A stretch of DNA of 64,000 bases from Desulfobaccales bacterium (GTDB lineage: Bacteria; Desulfobacterota; Desulfobaccia; Desulfobaccales; 0-14-0-80-60-11). This document shows positions 34,040-42,545 of this stretch, in pieces. The stretch lies in the NCBI GenBank assembly GCA_041648175.1, contig JBAZPO010000004.1, positions 1 through 64,000 of the forward strand. Reading direction: 5' to 3'. The position numbers and the translations under genes were made by a program. The notes beneath the pieces were generated by a model. The model saw only the letters and a program-made list of their open reading frames with translations. It was not told the DNA's origin and did not search any database. How positions within the stretch are numbered: position 1 is the stretch's first letter; each line of letters starts with the position of its first letter.

Positions 34040-34538
34040 TCTTCCGATATTTTCTCCTGATAGATTCCTCTTCCCAAAAACCAAAAATAAAAATGTGGTC
34101 TCCCCCCACGGTAAATTTGTTCTCATTCAAAGGCGAACAGGAGCGCGGAGTTTTCACCCCGCACTTCGTTCCCATACTCCCACGCATGGTTGTCAACTTA
34201 AAGAGCGTTATTACACAAAGTGCTCCAGGGGATGACGCTAATCCGCGATGAGCCCTTTCTTCTTCACCGTCGGTGCATACCGGCGAAGGCCAATGTTCGA
34301 TTAAGAGGAGGGGGCGCGGAGTATGCGGCATGGAATGATCCAAATAGAAGGATTTATCGCCCAAATGGGCGATGGTTTTTTTCTGGCCCTGTATATAGTT
34401 ACCCGTGTAACCGTAACCGAGGAAGGTGTCCAAATTGTTAACTGTTCAGACTCATTATATTTTACTCGCAAACTGCGTTGGAGTTTGAGCCGAGTAGACC
34501 AACTTATATATCAAAGAATGGAACAAGGAGGAATCACG
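34040..34538. other. Intergenic region, no supported gene
   Basis: 500 bases between the LuxR-type regulator and the flavoprotein. An open frame from 34323 leads into the flavoprotein gene but lacks family similarity and a ribosome site, so it is treated as untranslated leader. No clear promoter or repeat was recognised. Confidence 0.4.
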
Positions 34539-35183
34539 ATGAAGGTTGTCACGTTATTCGGCAGTCCGAGACCCAATGGAAATACTGCAACCCTGGCAAA
34601 CGCGTTTAATGAAACCGCAGAGGAGATGGGCGCTGATGTAAAGAGCTTTATGTTAAACAAGCTGGTCTTCCGAGGATGCCAGGCCTGTGATGCATGTAAA
34701 ACACAGTCTGACAAATGTGTTCTCAAGGACGATCTGGCTGAGGTGCTGGAAGCGGTAGCGAATACGGGTATTCTGGTACTGGCCACACCTATTTATTTCG
34801 CGGAAGTGACCGCGCAATTGAAAACATTTGTGGACCGCTGCTATTCGTATTTGGAGCCATTTGAGGTAATGCCGGAAACCAGCCGGCTGAAGCCGGGCAA
34901 AAAGATGGTACTCATTACGGCTCAAAATCGTGGCGATGAGCTCTTTGCTGATGTTTGCAAGAAATATCGAATGATATTCGAGTTTCTTGGCTTCAAGGAA
35001 ACTCATCTTATCAGGGGTTGCGAGCTCTTGGCAGCTGATGCGCTTAAGACAAAAAACCGCAATGATCTTTATCGAGTTGTCAAGAGAAACGGCACGAAAA
35101 GTTTTAGGTTGAAGAGACGAGCAGGCAGTATCGAGCATGATTGGGGATGGCGTGCGTTTTGTGTGCTTGCGCTGTGCGGGTAA
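34539..35183 (+). CDS. Iron-sulfur flavoprotein/NADPH-dependent FMN reductase family
   Basis: 214 aa from the ATG at 34539, preceded by AAGGAGGAATCACG. The flavodoxin-like FMN loop GSPRPNGNT (residues 8-16) is followed by GCQACDACKTQSDKC (Cys47, 50, 53, 60), the compact cysteine motif that holds a [4Fe-4S] cluster in iron-sulfur flavoproteins of anaerobes, and by ATPIYFAEVTAQLKTFVDR. Expected role: electron transfer or O2/peroxide reduction with reduced cofactors. The last 35 residues (after NRNDLYR) are basic and unlike the family's usual ending, and follow an A6 run, so a frameshift there is possible. Confidence 0.8.
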   Translation: MKVVTLFGSPRPNGNTATLANAFNETAEEMGADVKSFMLNKLVFRGCQACDACKTQSDKCVLKDDLAEVLEAVANTGILVLATPIYFAEVTAQLKTFVDRCYSYLEPFEVMPETSRLKPGKKMVLITAQNRGDELFADVCKKYRMIFEFLGFKETHLIRGCELLAADALKTKNRNDLYRVVKRNGTKSFRLKRRAGSIEHDWGWRAFCVLALCG

Positions 35184-35537
35184 TGTTGGGCAGCAAATCG
35201 TGAGAAATTCGGGATGGATGCGAGTACTGATCCCACTCGGACTCATCAAATCAAAAGGTGTATACAGCGTTGACCAGAAAATGCGCCAGCTTGCATTCAA
35301 AGTCCGCTCGGTTTTCGATTATCCAAAAATGTCGGAAAATGCATGCGCATCCGCCCTTCCTTAAAGGAGAACAAATCTACCGTGGGTCTCCCCAAATGGG
35401 GGGTTCTTTTCCCAAGTAATGAAATTATCCTCATTACCTGATAGCTAAGCGTCGGCCATCAACTATACGAAGAGAAAATTGCTTTCGAGAGTGATCGGTA
35501 CCGACCTTTGAAGAACCAAGAGAAGGAGAAGAGCCGT
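35184..35537. other. Intergenic region, no gene seen
   Basis: About 350 bases. Open frames exist but have neither ribosome sites nor recognisable protein sequence; parts may be decayed coding DNA following the possible frameshift in the flavoprotein gene. A gtgggtctcccc/ggggggttc near-palindrome lies at about 35380-35410. Confidence 0.35.
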
Positions 35538-36344
35538 ATGATCCAGTTGACGAACCCAATGGAGATTTTCAAGTTACTCGATAGATCCAATTGCAGGAAA
35601 TGCAACGAATTGACGTGCATGGCCTTTGCCGCCGCGGTGTTCAAGGGGCAACGGCAGCTCAACGAATGTCCTCATCTGGAGGGCCACGACCTTGCGCACT
35701 CTGCTGGGAAAAGTGAAGGGCGTGTGACCAACGAACAGGAATTGGAATTCACGATAGAAGAATTGAAAACCCGGCTAGCCTCTGTAGACCTTTGTTCAGC
35801 AGCGCGCAAAATGGGGGATAGTTTTTCCGACTCCAAACTAACGATCAAGATTTTCGGTAAGAACTTTAGTGTTGATTCCAAAGGGGATATCACCACAGAC
35901 ATTCACATCCATCCATGGGTGATGATCCCTGTTCTCAACTATATCATCCAGAGCAAAGGAACACCTCTTTCAGGCAAATGGGTAGCGTTGAGGGAATTAG
36001 AAAACGGAGAGACCTGGGGTCGGCTTTTTGCGCAGCGATGCGAAAAACCCTTGAAACGGTTAGCCGATATGCATACCGACCTCTTCGGGGACATGATCCG
36101 GGTATTTAATGGCAAACAGGTGGAAAACCATTACGCTTCAGACGTTTCGCTGGTCCTGAGGCCTTTCCCGAAAGTGCCGATTCTGCTTTGCTACTCGAAG
36201 GCGGAAGACGGTCTCGAATCCAACCTGAATGTTTTCTTCGACTCCACGGCGGAGGACCATCTCAATATTGAGTCCATCTATTACCTTGGTGTCGGATTGG
36301 CGAGGATGTTTGAAAAGATCGCTTTAAGGCATTCTTCCCAGTGA
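35538..36344 (+). CDS. FeS-domain protein with DUF3786-like C-terminus
   Basis: 268 aa from the ATG at 35538 (AAGGAGAAGAGCC upstream). Residues 8-52 repeat the iron-sulfur domain seen in the nearby LuxR-type regulator: IFKLLDRSNCRKCNELTCMA, FAAAVFKG, LNECPHLEG. The rest (90-268) matches the pattern of DUF3786 proteins of Desulfobacterota, with FGKNFSVDSKGDITTDIHIH, LNYIIQSKG, RELENGETWGRLFAQRCEKP and a long C-terminal FPKVPILLCYSKAEDGLESN. Its function is unknown. Sharing the same FeS domain with the regulator suggests that both respond to the same cofactor or one-carbon metabolism. Confidence 0.75.
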   Translation: MIQLTNPMEIFKLLDRSNCRKCNELTCMAFAAAVFKGQRQLNECPHLEGHDLAHSAGKSEGRVTNEQELEFTIEELKTRLASVDLCSAARKMGDSFSDSKLTIKIFGKNFSVDSKGDITTDIHIHPWVMIPVLNYIIQSKGTPLSGKWVALRELENGETWGRLFAQRCEKPLKRLADMHTDLFGDMIRVFNGKQVENHYASDVSLVLRPFPKVPILLCYSKAEDGLESNLNVFFDSTAEDHLNIESIYYLGVGLARMFEKIALRHSSQ

Positions 36345-36607
36345 TGACTCATGTAGTGCGGCGGACATTGCTTTTTTCACCGCCTCAGTACTACCGGCAG
36401 AAAAGGAGCACCTGTCAGGGTCGAAAATTATCGCTTGAATGGGAAAAATTCTAGATATATCCTGGATAAGAAGAAGTTTTCGCCCGCTTGGTAGGCTTTC
36501 ATTCATGGTAGGAAGCCCTGAGGCTGATAGCATTGTGTGCCACTACTCTATCACAGGGTTAACGTCCCTCCTGGCGCAAAAATTCACACCTCAAAGGACC
36601 TAAAGCG

Positions 36608-37396
36608 ATGTCTTATGACTCTCTCGTTTTCGAAGTCAAGGATGGCGTTGGGCTGATCCGCCTCAACCGCCCCGATGACGGCAATGCCATTACCTTAGAA
36701 ACGGTCAACGAACTGCTGGATGTTGCCCTGCGCTGTGATGAAGATCCCAAGGTCCGCGCGGTGGTGCTGACCGGCAGCGGCAAGATGTTTTGCGTTGGAG
36801 GAGATTTAAAGGCGTTTGCCGCCCAAGGCGAAGGGGTCTCCTTCTATCTAAAAAAAGTTACCCAGGCTTTTCACGCCGTGATCTCCCGGTTCAACTGGAT
36901 GGATGCACCGGTGATTGGAGCCATCAACGGGACAGCCGCGGGAGGAGGCTTCAGTCTGGCTTTAACCACCGATATCGCCGTTGCCGCGGAGTCAGCAAAA
37001 TTTACTATGGGCTATACCAAAATCGGCCTGGCCCCGGATGGCAGCTCGAGCTACTTTTTGGCGCGCCTGGTGGGGCTGCGCCGCGCTAAAGAGATGGTAT
37101 TGTTAAATCCGGTTTTGTCGGCAAGGCAAGCCCTGGAGTGGGGACTAATAAATCAAGTGGTCGCCGATGATCAAGTACTGCCTGCCGCGCTCGAAATAGC
37201 GCAGCGTCTGGCAAAAGGACCAACCTTAGCTTTAGGTGAAGCCAAGCGTCTAATCCTATCCGGTGCGACTGAGAGCCTTGAATCCCAGATGGAGAAAGAA
37301 TCACGCGCCGTTGCTGCAATGGCAGGCAAATTAGATGGGCGAGAAGGAGTAGCTGCCTTTATTGACAAGCGAATACCCAAGTTTACAGGGCAGTAA
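36608..37396 (+). CDS. Enoyl-CoA hydratase/isomerase family protein (isomerase-like)
   Basis: 262 aa. Oxyanion-hole blocks: VLTGSGKMFCVGGDLKAFA (near 57-70) and INGTAAGGGFSLALTTDIAV (near 103). The position of the second catalytic Glu of true hydratases (QPE) is GYTKIGLAPDGSSSYFLARL, so that Glu is missing and an Asp follows, as in PaaG/EchA-type isomerases and related enzymes. Activity is therefore more likely double-bond isomerisation of an acyl-CoA than hydration. It lies near, and converges on, a PaaK-like adenylate-forming enzyme, which fits an aromatic or branched acyl-CoA pathway. Confidence 0.82.
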   Translation: MSYDSLVFEVKDGVGLIRLNRPDDGNAITLETVNELLDVALRCDEDPKVRAVVLTGSGKMFCVGGDLKAFAAQGEGVSFYLKKVTQAFHAVISRFNWMDAPVIGAINGTAAGGGFSLALTTDIAVAAESAKFTMGYTKIGLAPDGSSSYFLARLVGLRRAKEMVLLNPVLSARQALEWGLINQVVADDQVLPAALEIAQRLAKGPTLALGEAKRLILSGATESLESQMEKESRAVAAMAGKLDGREGVAAFIDKRIPKFTGQ

Positions 37397-37539
37397 TGTC
37401 CTCACAGATCCGCATGTGAAGCTAAACGAAACCGTCGACAGCTTGTCAGGGCAAAACCTTATCAGAATTTCCGCGCAGAATTTATATCATTTGCTTATCA
37501 GCACCGTCCAGCTGAAGAACCCAACCCAGGAGGTGGACC

Positions 37540-37683
37540 ATGAAAGTAGCCAAGCGACCCCTAAGCGAATTTTTTCGATCCGTCTTGGCCAAAATATTGG
37601 GGGTCTTGATAATCATAAAGAATAATGTGAGGTTTCGCCTTTTCTCCCATAACTTCGAGAATATTTTTATAGAGCGGGGCTAA
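37540..37683 (+). CDS. Possible small or truncated gene, 47 aa
   Basis: ATG preceded by an excellent ribosome site (CCAGGAGGTGGACC), encoding MKVAKRPLSEFFRSVLAKIL and then a basic-hydrophobic stretch to a TAA. The last 120 bases lie antisense to the 3' end of the converging ligase gene. It may be a short real peptide, or the beginning of a gene whose remainder was replaced when the ligase segment was inserted. No family recognised. Confidence 0.3.
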   Translation: MKVAKRPLSEFFRSVLAKILGVLIIIKNNVRFRLFSHNFENIFIERG

Positions 37684-39063
37684 CGAGATGAATTCCTGGA
37701 TGAAAATTTCGGACATCACCTTTTGGAGTTCCGCCTCGGCCTTGATCCCTTGTTCCATTTCCACCCGGCATACCAGGAGAATATCATGATCATCGTCTTC
37801 CACATTTTCCAATACGAAATTGCCGGTTACATAAGGGGCCAGGCTGGCGTGATTTATAGCCTGTTGAACGTATTCAGAATAGATGGGCAAGCCATATATT
37901 TTTGCCATAAATTTATCCCGCCCGAAGATATATATAAAAGGAAAATTCCCACAATTATTGCTTACCCATTCTTGACTATCCGGACAGTGTTGCCTCATAA
38001 GGCTAGTCATCTGCTGATAAGGAATCACGCCGCCGCGGTCTTTAATGTTATATCTTATCAAGGGGGCGCCGTTGTTTATGGTAAAACAGAGTTCTCCCGC
38101 AGGTGATTCAAAATAAATAGTTCTGGGATCATAGACATAAAGGGAGGGCAGGCGTGCATCTCCAAAGAAATTTTGAGCGATATCGTGGTGGTTGGCTAAA
38201 AACCTTCTGATCTGGATGGACAAGAGGGTCTCAAATCCCATCAAACCGGCATCCGAAGAACCATACACCGACATTATGGGAGGTTTATTGACCATGCCGC
38301 CCAATTGTTTGAAGAGATAATCGCGCCAGTTTTCCGTAAAGGCCTGGCCCGCGCAAACCAGCCTGAGTTTAGTCACATCAATGGCATCCCGGTGCTGGCA
38401 GGCTTGATGGACAACTTCTTTAAGGAGGGGAGGATAGCCAAAAATGATGATTTGATCGAATTCCCGATGCAAGGCGCGGATAAAAGTAAGGATATCCTTA
38501 TCAGACCAACTCGGGGTGGTTATCGTGAGAGGCAGGCCCTTGAGCTTGAGAAGCTGCAGACATGCCAGGGTAAAGGTCCCGGCAACGGTATTCCCCAGGT
38601 AAAATCCGTCGATCACCAGGGTCTGCCGTTGGTTAACCTCGAAGAACTCCTGTAGGAAGAATTCGTGCTGCCGGGCCCCTTCTAAATCGGTTTGCAACAT
38701 CCTGGGCCAGAGGTGAGGCTGGCCCGTCGTTCCGGAACTAACGGCGATAAAATGGGACAGAGAAAGTTTGCCATGCCACGATCTTGAAGCCAGATCATAG
38801 GCATCAAGGTAATTTTTATTATCAGTCAAGGGCAGTTGCCGGAAATCATCCAGGGTCCGTATATCGGCAGGGTTAATCCTGGATTTCTTCAAGAAATCAT
38901 TATATGCGGGTACGTTGGCGGCTGCCTGCTGAAACAGGGTCAAGACTTTTTCTTCGCCCTGGCGTATCAATGCTGCTTCGTCAGAAATAACGCCCGGATC
39001 AAAGAAACTCTGGTCTTCTAACCAGACGAGAAATTGCTGGCGAGGGCTGTCTGTTATTTCCAT
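37561..39063 (-). CDS. Adenylate-forming enzyme, phenylacetate-CoA ligase (PaaK)-like
   Basis: 500 aa from the ATG at 39063 (AAAGG seven bases before it); the frame's 39 upstream codons are not needed. VSSGTTGQPHLWPR (near residue 108) is the Ser/Thr/Gly-rich AMP-binding loop. FGYPPLLKEV and SVYGSSDAGL (A5-like) and AGELCFTINNGAPLIRYNIKDR (A7/A8-like) follow in the PaaK order. The pathway is unknown: PaaK relatives activate aromatic acids or act in natural-product synthesis. AT-rich codon use compared with core genes and no partner carrier protein gene nearby. The 3' end overlaps a small ORF on the other strand. Confidence 0.75.
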   Translation of the reverse strand: MEITDSPRQQFLVWLEDQSFFDPGVISDEAALIRQGEEKVLTLFQQAAANVPAYNDFLKKSRINPADIRTLDDFRQLPLTDNKNYLDAYDLASRSWHGKLSLSHFIAVSSGTTGQPHLWPRMLQTDLEGARQHEFFLQEFFEVNQRQTLVIDGFYLGNTVAGTFTLACLQLLKLKGLPLTITTPSWSDKDILTFIRALHREFDQIIIFGYPPLLKEVVHQACQHRDAIDVTKLRLVCAGQAFTENWRDYLFKQLGGMVNKPPIMSVYGSSDAGLMGFETLLSIQIRRFLANHHDIAQNFFGDARLPSLYVYDPRTIYFESPAGELCFTINNGAPLIRYNIKDRGGVIPYQQMTSLMRQHCPDSQEWVSNNCGNFPFIYIFGRDKFMAKIYGLPIYSEYVQQAINHASLAPYVTGNFVLENVEDDDHDILLVCRVEMEQGIKAEAELQKVMSEIFIQEFISLAPLYKNILEVMGEKAKPHIILYDYQDPQYFGQDGSKKFA

Positions 39064-39116
39064 ATCATAGCCTTTTCCAGATATGTATTGGCTAGTTACT
39101 TCTCTCGGTGCACCCT

Positions 39117-39779
39117 TTACGGGCCGAACTCGATGGGCGGGGGGAGAGGGGTAACTTTTCGGTCCACCTCGCTGGTCCAATCCGCTTCCGGCGGCGTTTG
39201 CTCCCAGGGGATGGGGTAGGGGGAAAACAGGTGTTCCGGGGGAATGTTTCCCCGAAAGCCCTGCACCACCACGGAGCAGGATATGGTCAGGTCAGCGTCC
39301 AGGTTGCCGATGGTGAGGTGCAAGCCGTCTTCGAAACGCTCGTCTTGCCAGTCCTGCAGGGAATGAAAGGCTTCCATTGCGGCATGACTGTGAATGGTCC
39401 CCAGGCGTGTAAGTCCCAGTGGGAACTCCCTGAGCTCATAATCGCAGTGTCCGCCTCCTACGGTCTGATGGGGCACTACCAATTCGTACGTGCGGGTGGC
39501 TTCCCGCCAAGCCAATAGAGCCACGGCTTCACTGTGGTAGCGGGTATAAACAGCCCGGAAAAAGGCTACGGCCGCCAGAAGCAGGGCCGCGGGCAGGGGA
39601 GGCGCGTTCAGGTGGACTTCGGAGCTTTGGGGCTCCAGCCAGGGAATGCCCGCGGCTGGGACCACGGCCTCGAAAAACGGCGTGCGCTTCACCAGAAATA
39701 ACCCATCTCGGGTGAGCAGATAATAGATGGTATCTGAGGGCGGGGCGAAATCCTGATCTTTTAAATAAATGGGTAACAT
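39117..39779 (-). CDS. JAMM/MPN-type metallopeptidase (JAB domain)
   Basis: 220 aa. The JAMM zinc motif is intact: Glu84 in YHSEAVALLAW, then HSHAAMEAFHSLQD, i.e. His130-x-His132 with Ser140 and Asp143 at the canonical HxHx7SxxD spacing. The N-terminal 60 residues are an extra beta-rich segment, as in JAB proteins of the PRTRC/DUF2016 kind. JAMM enzymes cleave isopeptide or peptide bonds after ubiquitin-like proteins. The window also encodes an E1-like ThiF protein about 11 kb away, but no ubiquitin-like protein was found. No ribosome site is obvious before the ATG. Confidence 0.7.
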   Translation of the reverse strand: MLPIYLKDQDFAPPSDTIYYLLTRDGLFLVKRTPFFEAVVPAAGIPWLEPQSSEVHLNAPPLPAALLLAAVAFFRAVYTRYHSEAVALLAWREATRTYELVVPHQTVGGGHCDYELREFPLGLTRLGTIHSHAAMEAFHSLQDWQDERFEDGLHLTIGNLDADLTISCSVVVQGFRGNIPPEHLFSPYPIPWEQTPPEADWTSEVDRKVTPLPPPIEFGP

Positions 39780-39962
39780 GCAGCCGTGCGCCGGATATGG
39801 TCCTTAGCTGATCTTATATTACTGGTTGACGTATTTTTTAGCCGGAAGAAGCAGCCAACAACCGTCATGAACCCCCTGAAGGCCGCGCCGGAATCTCGGT
39901 TAAAGTGGATAAGTGTTTGAATCATAATGAGGTACACCAGATTTGTCAATCCTGAGGATAAC

Positions 39963-40412
39963 CTAAAACACCTTCTTGCTGTCCAGAAGCAGGGTGACCG
40001 GCCCGTCATTGATGAGGCCCACTTCCATCATCTGGCGAAAGCGACCCGTGGCTACCTTGAGCCCATAATCGGCCAAGGCCCTGGCCAGGTCCTCATAGAG
40101 GTGTTCCGCGGTCTCGGGGGTGGCCGCGGCATCAAAAGAAGGGCGCCGTCCCTTGCGGCAGTCCCCCAGGAGGGTGAACTGGGAGACCAGGAGAACCTCG
40201 GCTTTGAGGTCCAGGAGAGAAAGATGCATTAAGCGGCCGTCCCCGGCAAAGACCCGCAGGTGCGCAAGCTTTTTGGCCAGATACGCCACGTCCTCGGGAC
40301 CGTCAGCTTCGGCCACTCCCACCAGAATCAACAGGCCCACGCCGATCCTGGCAACTTCCTCCTGGCCGACCCGGACCCAGGCTTCTTGCACCCGTTGCAC
40401 CACCACGCGCAT
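39963..40412 (-). CDS. dtd: D-aminoacyl-tRNA deacylase
   Basis: 149 aa from the ATG at 40412; the family begins MRVVVQRV, so the 20 upstream codons of the frame are not part of it. The two signature blocks are SQFTLLGDCRKGRRPSFDAA (the SQFTL active-site loop) and GLINDGPVTLLLD (the cross-subunit Gly-cisPro motif NxGPVT). The length matches DTD1 exactly. It removes D-amino acids and glycine from mischarged tRNAs. Single gene, leftward. Confidence 0.96.
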   Translation of the reverse strand: MRVVVQRVQEAWVRVGQEEVARIGVGLLILVGVAEADGPEDVAYLAKKLAHLRVFAGDGRLMHLSLLDLKAEVLLVSQFTLLGDCRKGRRPSFDAAATPETAEHLYEDLARALADYGLKVATGRFRQMMEVGLINDGPVTLLLDSKKVF

Positions 40413-40726
40413 ACTCAACCCCCCAATGCATTTCCTGTTATAGCACCATTTAAGCCAGACTGAGCCGAACACCCTTCAAGAAGCGCCGGCCATGGTGCGT
40501 ACACCAGCTTGATCTTTTGCCTGCGTTCGAGTCAGAATAATGAAGCTGGGTCTTGGTGTCAAGATGGTGTGACGGGTTCAGTGTATAGGTACTAGCGGCC
40601 CATACCCTGAATCATCTTATTCCCGGAAAATCCTGTCATGGTCACGTTAATGGATTGTTTTATCGCCATAGGGTATGTTAAAGTTTTACCAGGAAAATCC
40701 CAGAACAGGAAATCGCTCACAGCATC

Positions 40727-41320
40727 ATGTCATCCCGCCCCCTTTCGCAGGCTAATATCACTATTCCCAACCTCATCACCCTGTTGCGGATTCTTCTGAC
40801 TCCGCTGTTCATTATCTTTTTGATCCAGGGGTCATATCACAAGGCCCTGTTTGTGTTTCTCCTGGCCGGGGTGAGTGATTTGGCAGATGGTCTCATCGCC
40901 CGCACCTGGCATCAGAAGTCCCGCCTGGGAAGCTACCTCGATCCCCTGGCGGACAAAGTCCTCATGGCCGCCAGTTTCGTTACCTTAAGCATTTACCGGG
41001 AGATCCCCTCGTGGCTGACCGTGGTGGTCATCAGTCGGGATCTGGCCCTGGGTTTTGGCGTCTTGATTTTCCGCCTGGCGGATATTCCCCTGGAGGTCAG
41101 ACCCTCCCTGGCGGGCAAATGGACCACCACCTTCCAGGTGATCACAGTATTCCTGGTTTTGATCGGCAAAATTTGGCCTCTTCCCTATAAGGTATTGCTG
41201 GCCTTTTTCTATTGCACTGGCGCCTTGACCACCATTACCGGCATTCACTACCTGTATAACGGCATTAGAATGATGAACATGTTTCAGGGCAATGGCTCTC
41301 GGGGCAACCGTGATGGCTGA
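40727..41320 (+). CDS. pgsA: CDP-alcohol phosphatidyltransferase (PgsA-like)
   Basis: 197 aa with four to five membrane helices. The CDP-alcohol signature DGLIARTWHQKSRLGSYLDP then LAD gives DGx2ARx8Gx3Dx3D in full (residues about 54-76). The start TIPNLITLLRILLTP is the usual N-terminal helix of phosphatidylglycerophosphate synthases. It probably joins CDP-diacylglycerol to glycerol-3-phosphate, the first committed step to phosphatidylglycerol; other CDP-alcohol acceptors cannot be excluded. The stop codon overlaps the start of the next gene, so they are translationally coupled. Confidence 0.88.
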   Translation: MSSRPLSQANITIPNLITLLRILLTPLFIIFLIQGSYHKALFVFLLAGVSDLADGLIARTWHQKSRLGSYLDPLADKVLMAASFVTLSIYREIPSWLTVVVISRDLALGFGVLIFRLADIPLEVRPSLAGKWTTTFQVITVFLVLIGKIWPLPYKVLLAFFYCTGALTTITGIHYLYNGIRMMNMFQGNGSRGNRDG

Positions 41321-41867
41321 AGTCATCGACCTGGAACACTTTCGTTCCAAGGTCGCCGCGGACCACGGGTTTCGTTCCTGGCTGGCCCGCTTCCAGGAGC
41401 AATTCGGCCCTGATACCCGTCTCCAGGATCTGAGTCCATCAACCCTTCTGTACCTGGCTACTCCGGGGGAAGAAAACCTCTATGTTCTTTTCGACCTGGT
41501 CATGGGGGCCCAAGGACTGGGGGGATCGCTACGGTTTCGCCTGGATGATCTGAATACTGACACCAAGATGAAGATCATTGACTGCGCTTTTGCATTGGTG
41601 GACCGGGTGCGATTTGAAGTTATGCGCCGGTTGGGGTGGGTGACGCTGGTTCCCGAGGTGGAAGTTCCCATCATTGCTCTGGTGAATCGGGCTTGGCGCC
41701 TGGGCGCCAGGTTTAACCAGGAGGCCCCGGCCCTCGCCCCAGAGCACCAGGAATTCCCGGCCTATGCCCGGCTCGGCCCCATGGATCGAGTGGTCTTCCT
41801 GCGCCGGATCATCCCCCGGGCGGTGGTGACGTTCCGAGACCAGATGGACTCGGACCGCCAGGGGTAA
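41313..41867 (+). CDS. Conserved-looking protein of unknown function
   Basis: 184 aa from the ATG at 41313, overlapping the pgsA stop by 8 bases; a further ATG at 41292 would overlap more. The sequence begins AEVIDLEHFRSKVAADHGFR and is a soluble alpha/beta protein, with LYVLFDLVMGAQGLG, a run of charged residues around NTDTKMKIIDCAFALVDRVR, and a C-terminus rich in Arg. No motif was recognised and no signal peptide is present. Coupling to pgsA suggests co-expression with phospholipid synthesis but not necessarily a shared role. Confidence 0.7.
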   Translation: MAEVIDLEHFRSKVAADHGFRSWLARFQEQFGPDTRLQDLSPSTLLYLATPGEENLYVLFDLVMGAQGLGGSLRFRLDDLNTDTKMKIIDCAFALVDRVRFEVMRRLGWVTLVPEVEVPIIALVNRAWRLGARFNQEAPALAPEHQEFPAYARLGPMDRVVFLRRIIPRAVVTFRDQMDSDRQG

Positions 41868-42002
41868 ATGCTCTTCCTTCCCAGCGGCTTCATTCCCGCA
41901 GCATTCCTCACAGCAGAGTAGTTGTCAGTAGCCCGTCTCCCAATATAAGGGGTTAGAGGTGATGCTATTCTGGTTACTGACCACTGGCACCTATCCTTAC
42001 CC

Positions 42003-42545
42003 TCACCACCAAAACTCGGGATAGCGGCGCCGGGGGGCCAGGTTGTTGAACAGCAGGGCCACTACCAACATGATGAGGGCTCCGGCTCCTACGGGTATCA
42101 CGGCATAGAGATAGCCCAGTTTCTGTATCGAGGGGCCGCCGATGACCGCGATGAGGGCGGTGGCGCCGCCCGGGGGATGGAGGGTTTTGGTGGCATGCAT
42201 GACTGCAATGCTGGTGGACACCGCCAGAGCCGCGGCCAGCCAAAGGTGCGGATCCAGCATTTTGAAGGCGGTCACGCCGATGAGGGCAGAAATGACGTGG
42301 CCGCCCAGCAGGTTCCGGGGCTGGGCCAGGGGACTCTTGATGGCCCCGTAAATGAGCACCGCCGAGGCCCCTAAGGAACCGACGAGGAGGAAGAGGCCGG
42401 TCTGGTCCAGCAAGCCGTAATTGATATAGGCCACCGCAGCAACACCCAGGAAGGCCCCCAGCCAGGACCAGAGGATTTCCGCCAGGCTGACCCGGGGCGG
42501 GCTCTGGGTGGTGCCGGTCATTTTGCGGAAGTAGTTTCCTAACAT
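42003..42545 (-). CDS. HPP family membrane protein
   Basis: 180 aa with four predicted membrane helices (about 25-45, 50-70, 82-115, 140-165). KTLHPPGGATALIAVIGG near residue 120 contains the HPP motif that names PF04982. Members have been linked to nitrite transport in chloroplasts and cyanobacteria; the bacterial role is mostly unknown. Its first bases overlap the end of the CBS-domain gene by 7, so the two are translationally coupled. In other bacteria HPP and CBS domains occur fused in one chain, so these two probably form one complex. Confidence 0.85.
   Translation of the reverse strand: MLGNYFRKMTGTTQSPPRVSLAEILWSWLGAFLGVAAVAYINYGLLDQTGLFLLVGSLGASAVLIYGAIKSPLAQPRNLLGGHVISALIGVTAFKMLDPHLWLAAALAVSTSIAVMHATKTLHPPGGATALIAVIGGPSIQKLGYLYAVIPVGAGALIMLVVALLFNNLAPRRRYPEFWW

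Noticed and set aside
34323..34538. 72-codon N-terminal extension of the iron-sulfur flavoprotein
   Set aside because: The family starts at the MKVVTLFGSPRP segment, which has its own strong ribosome site; the extension has none.
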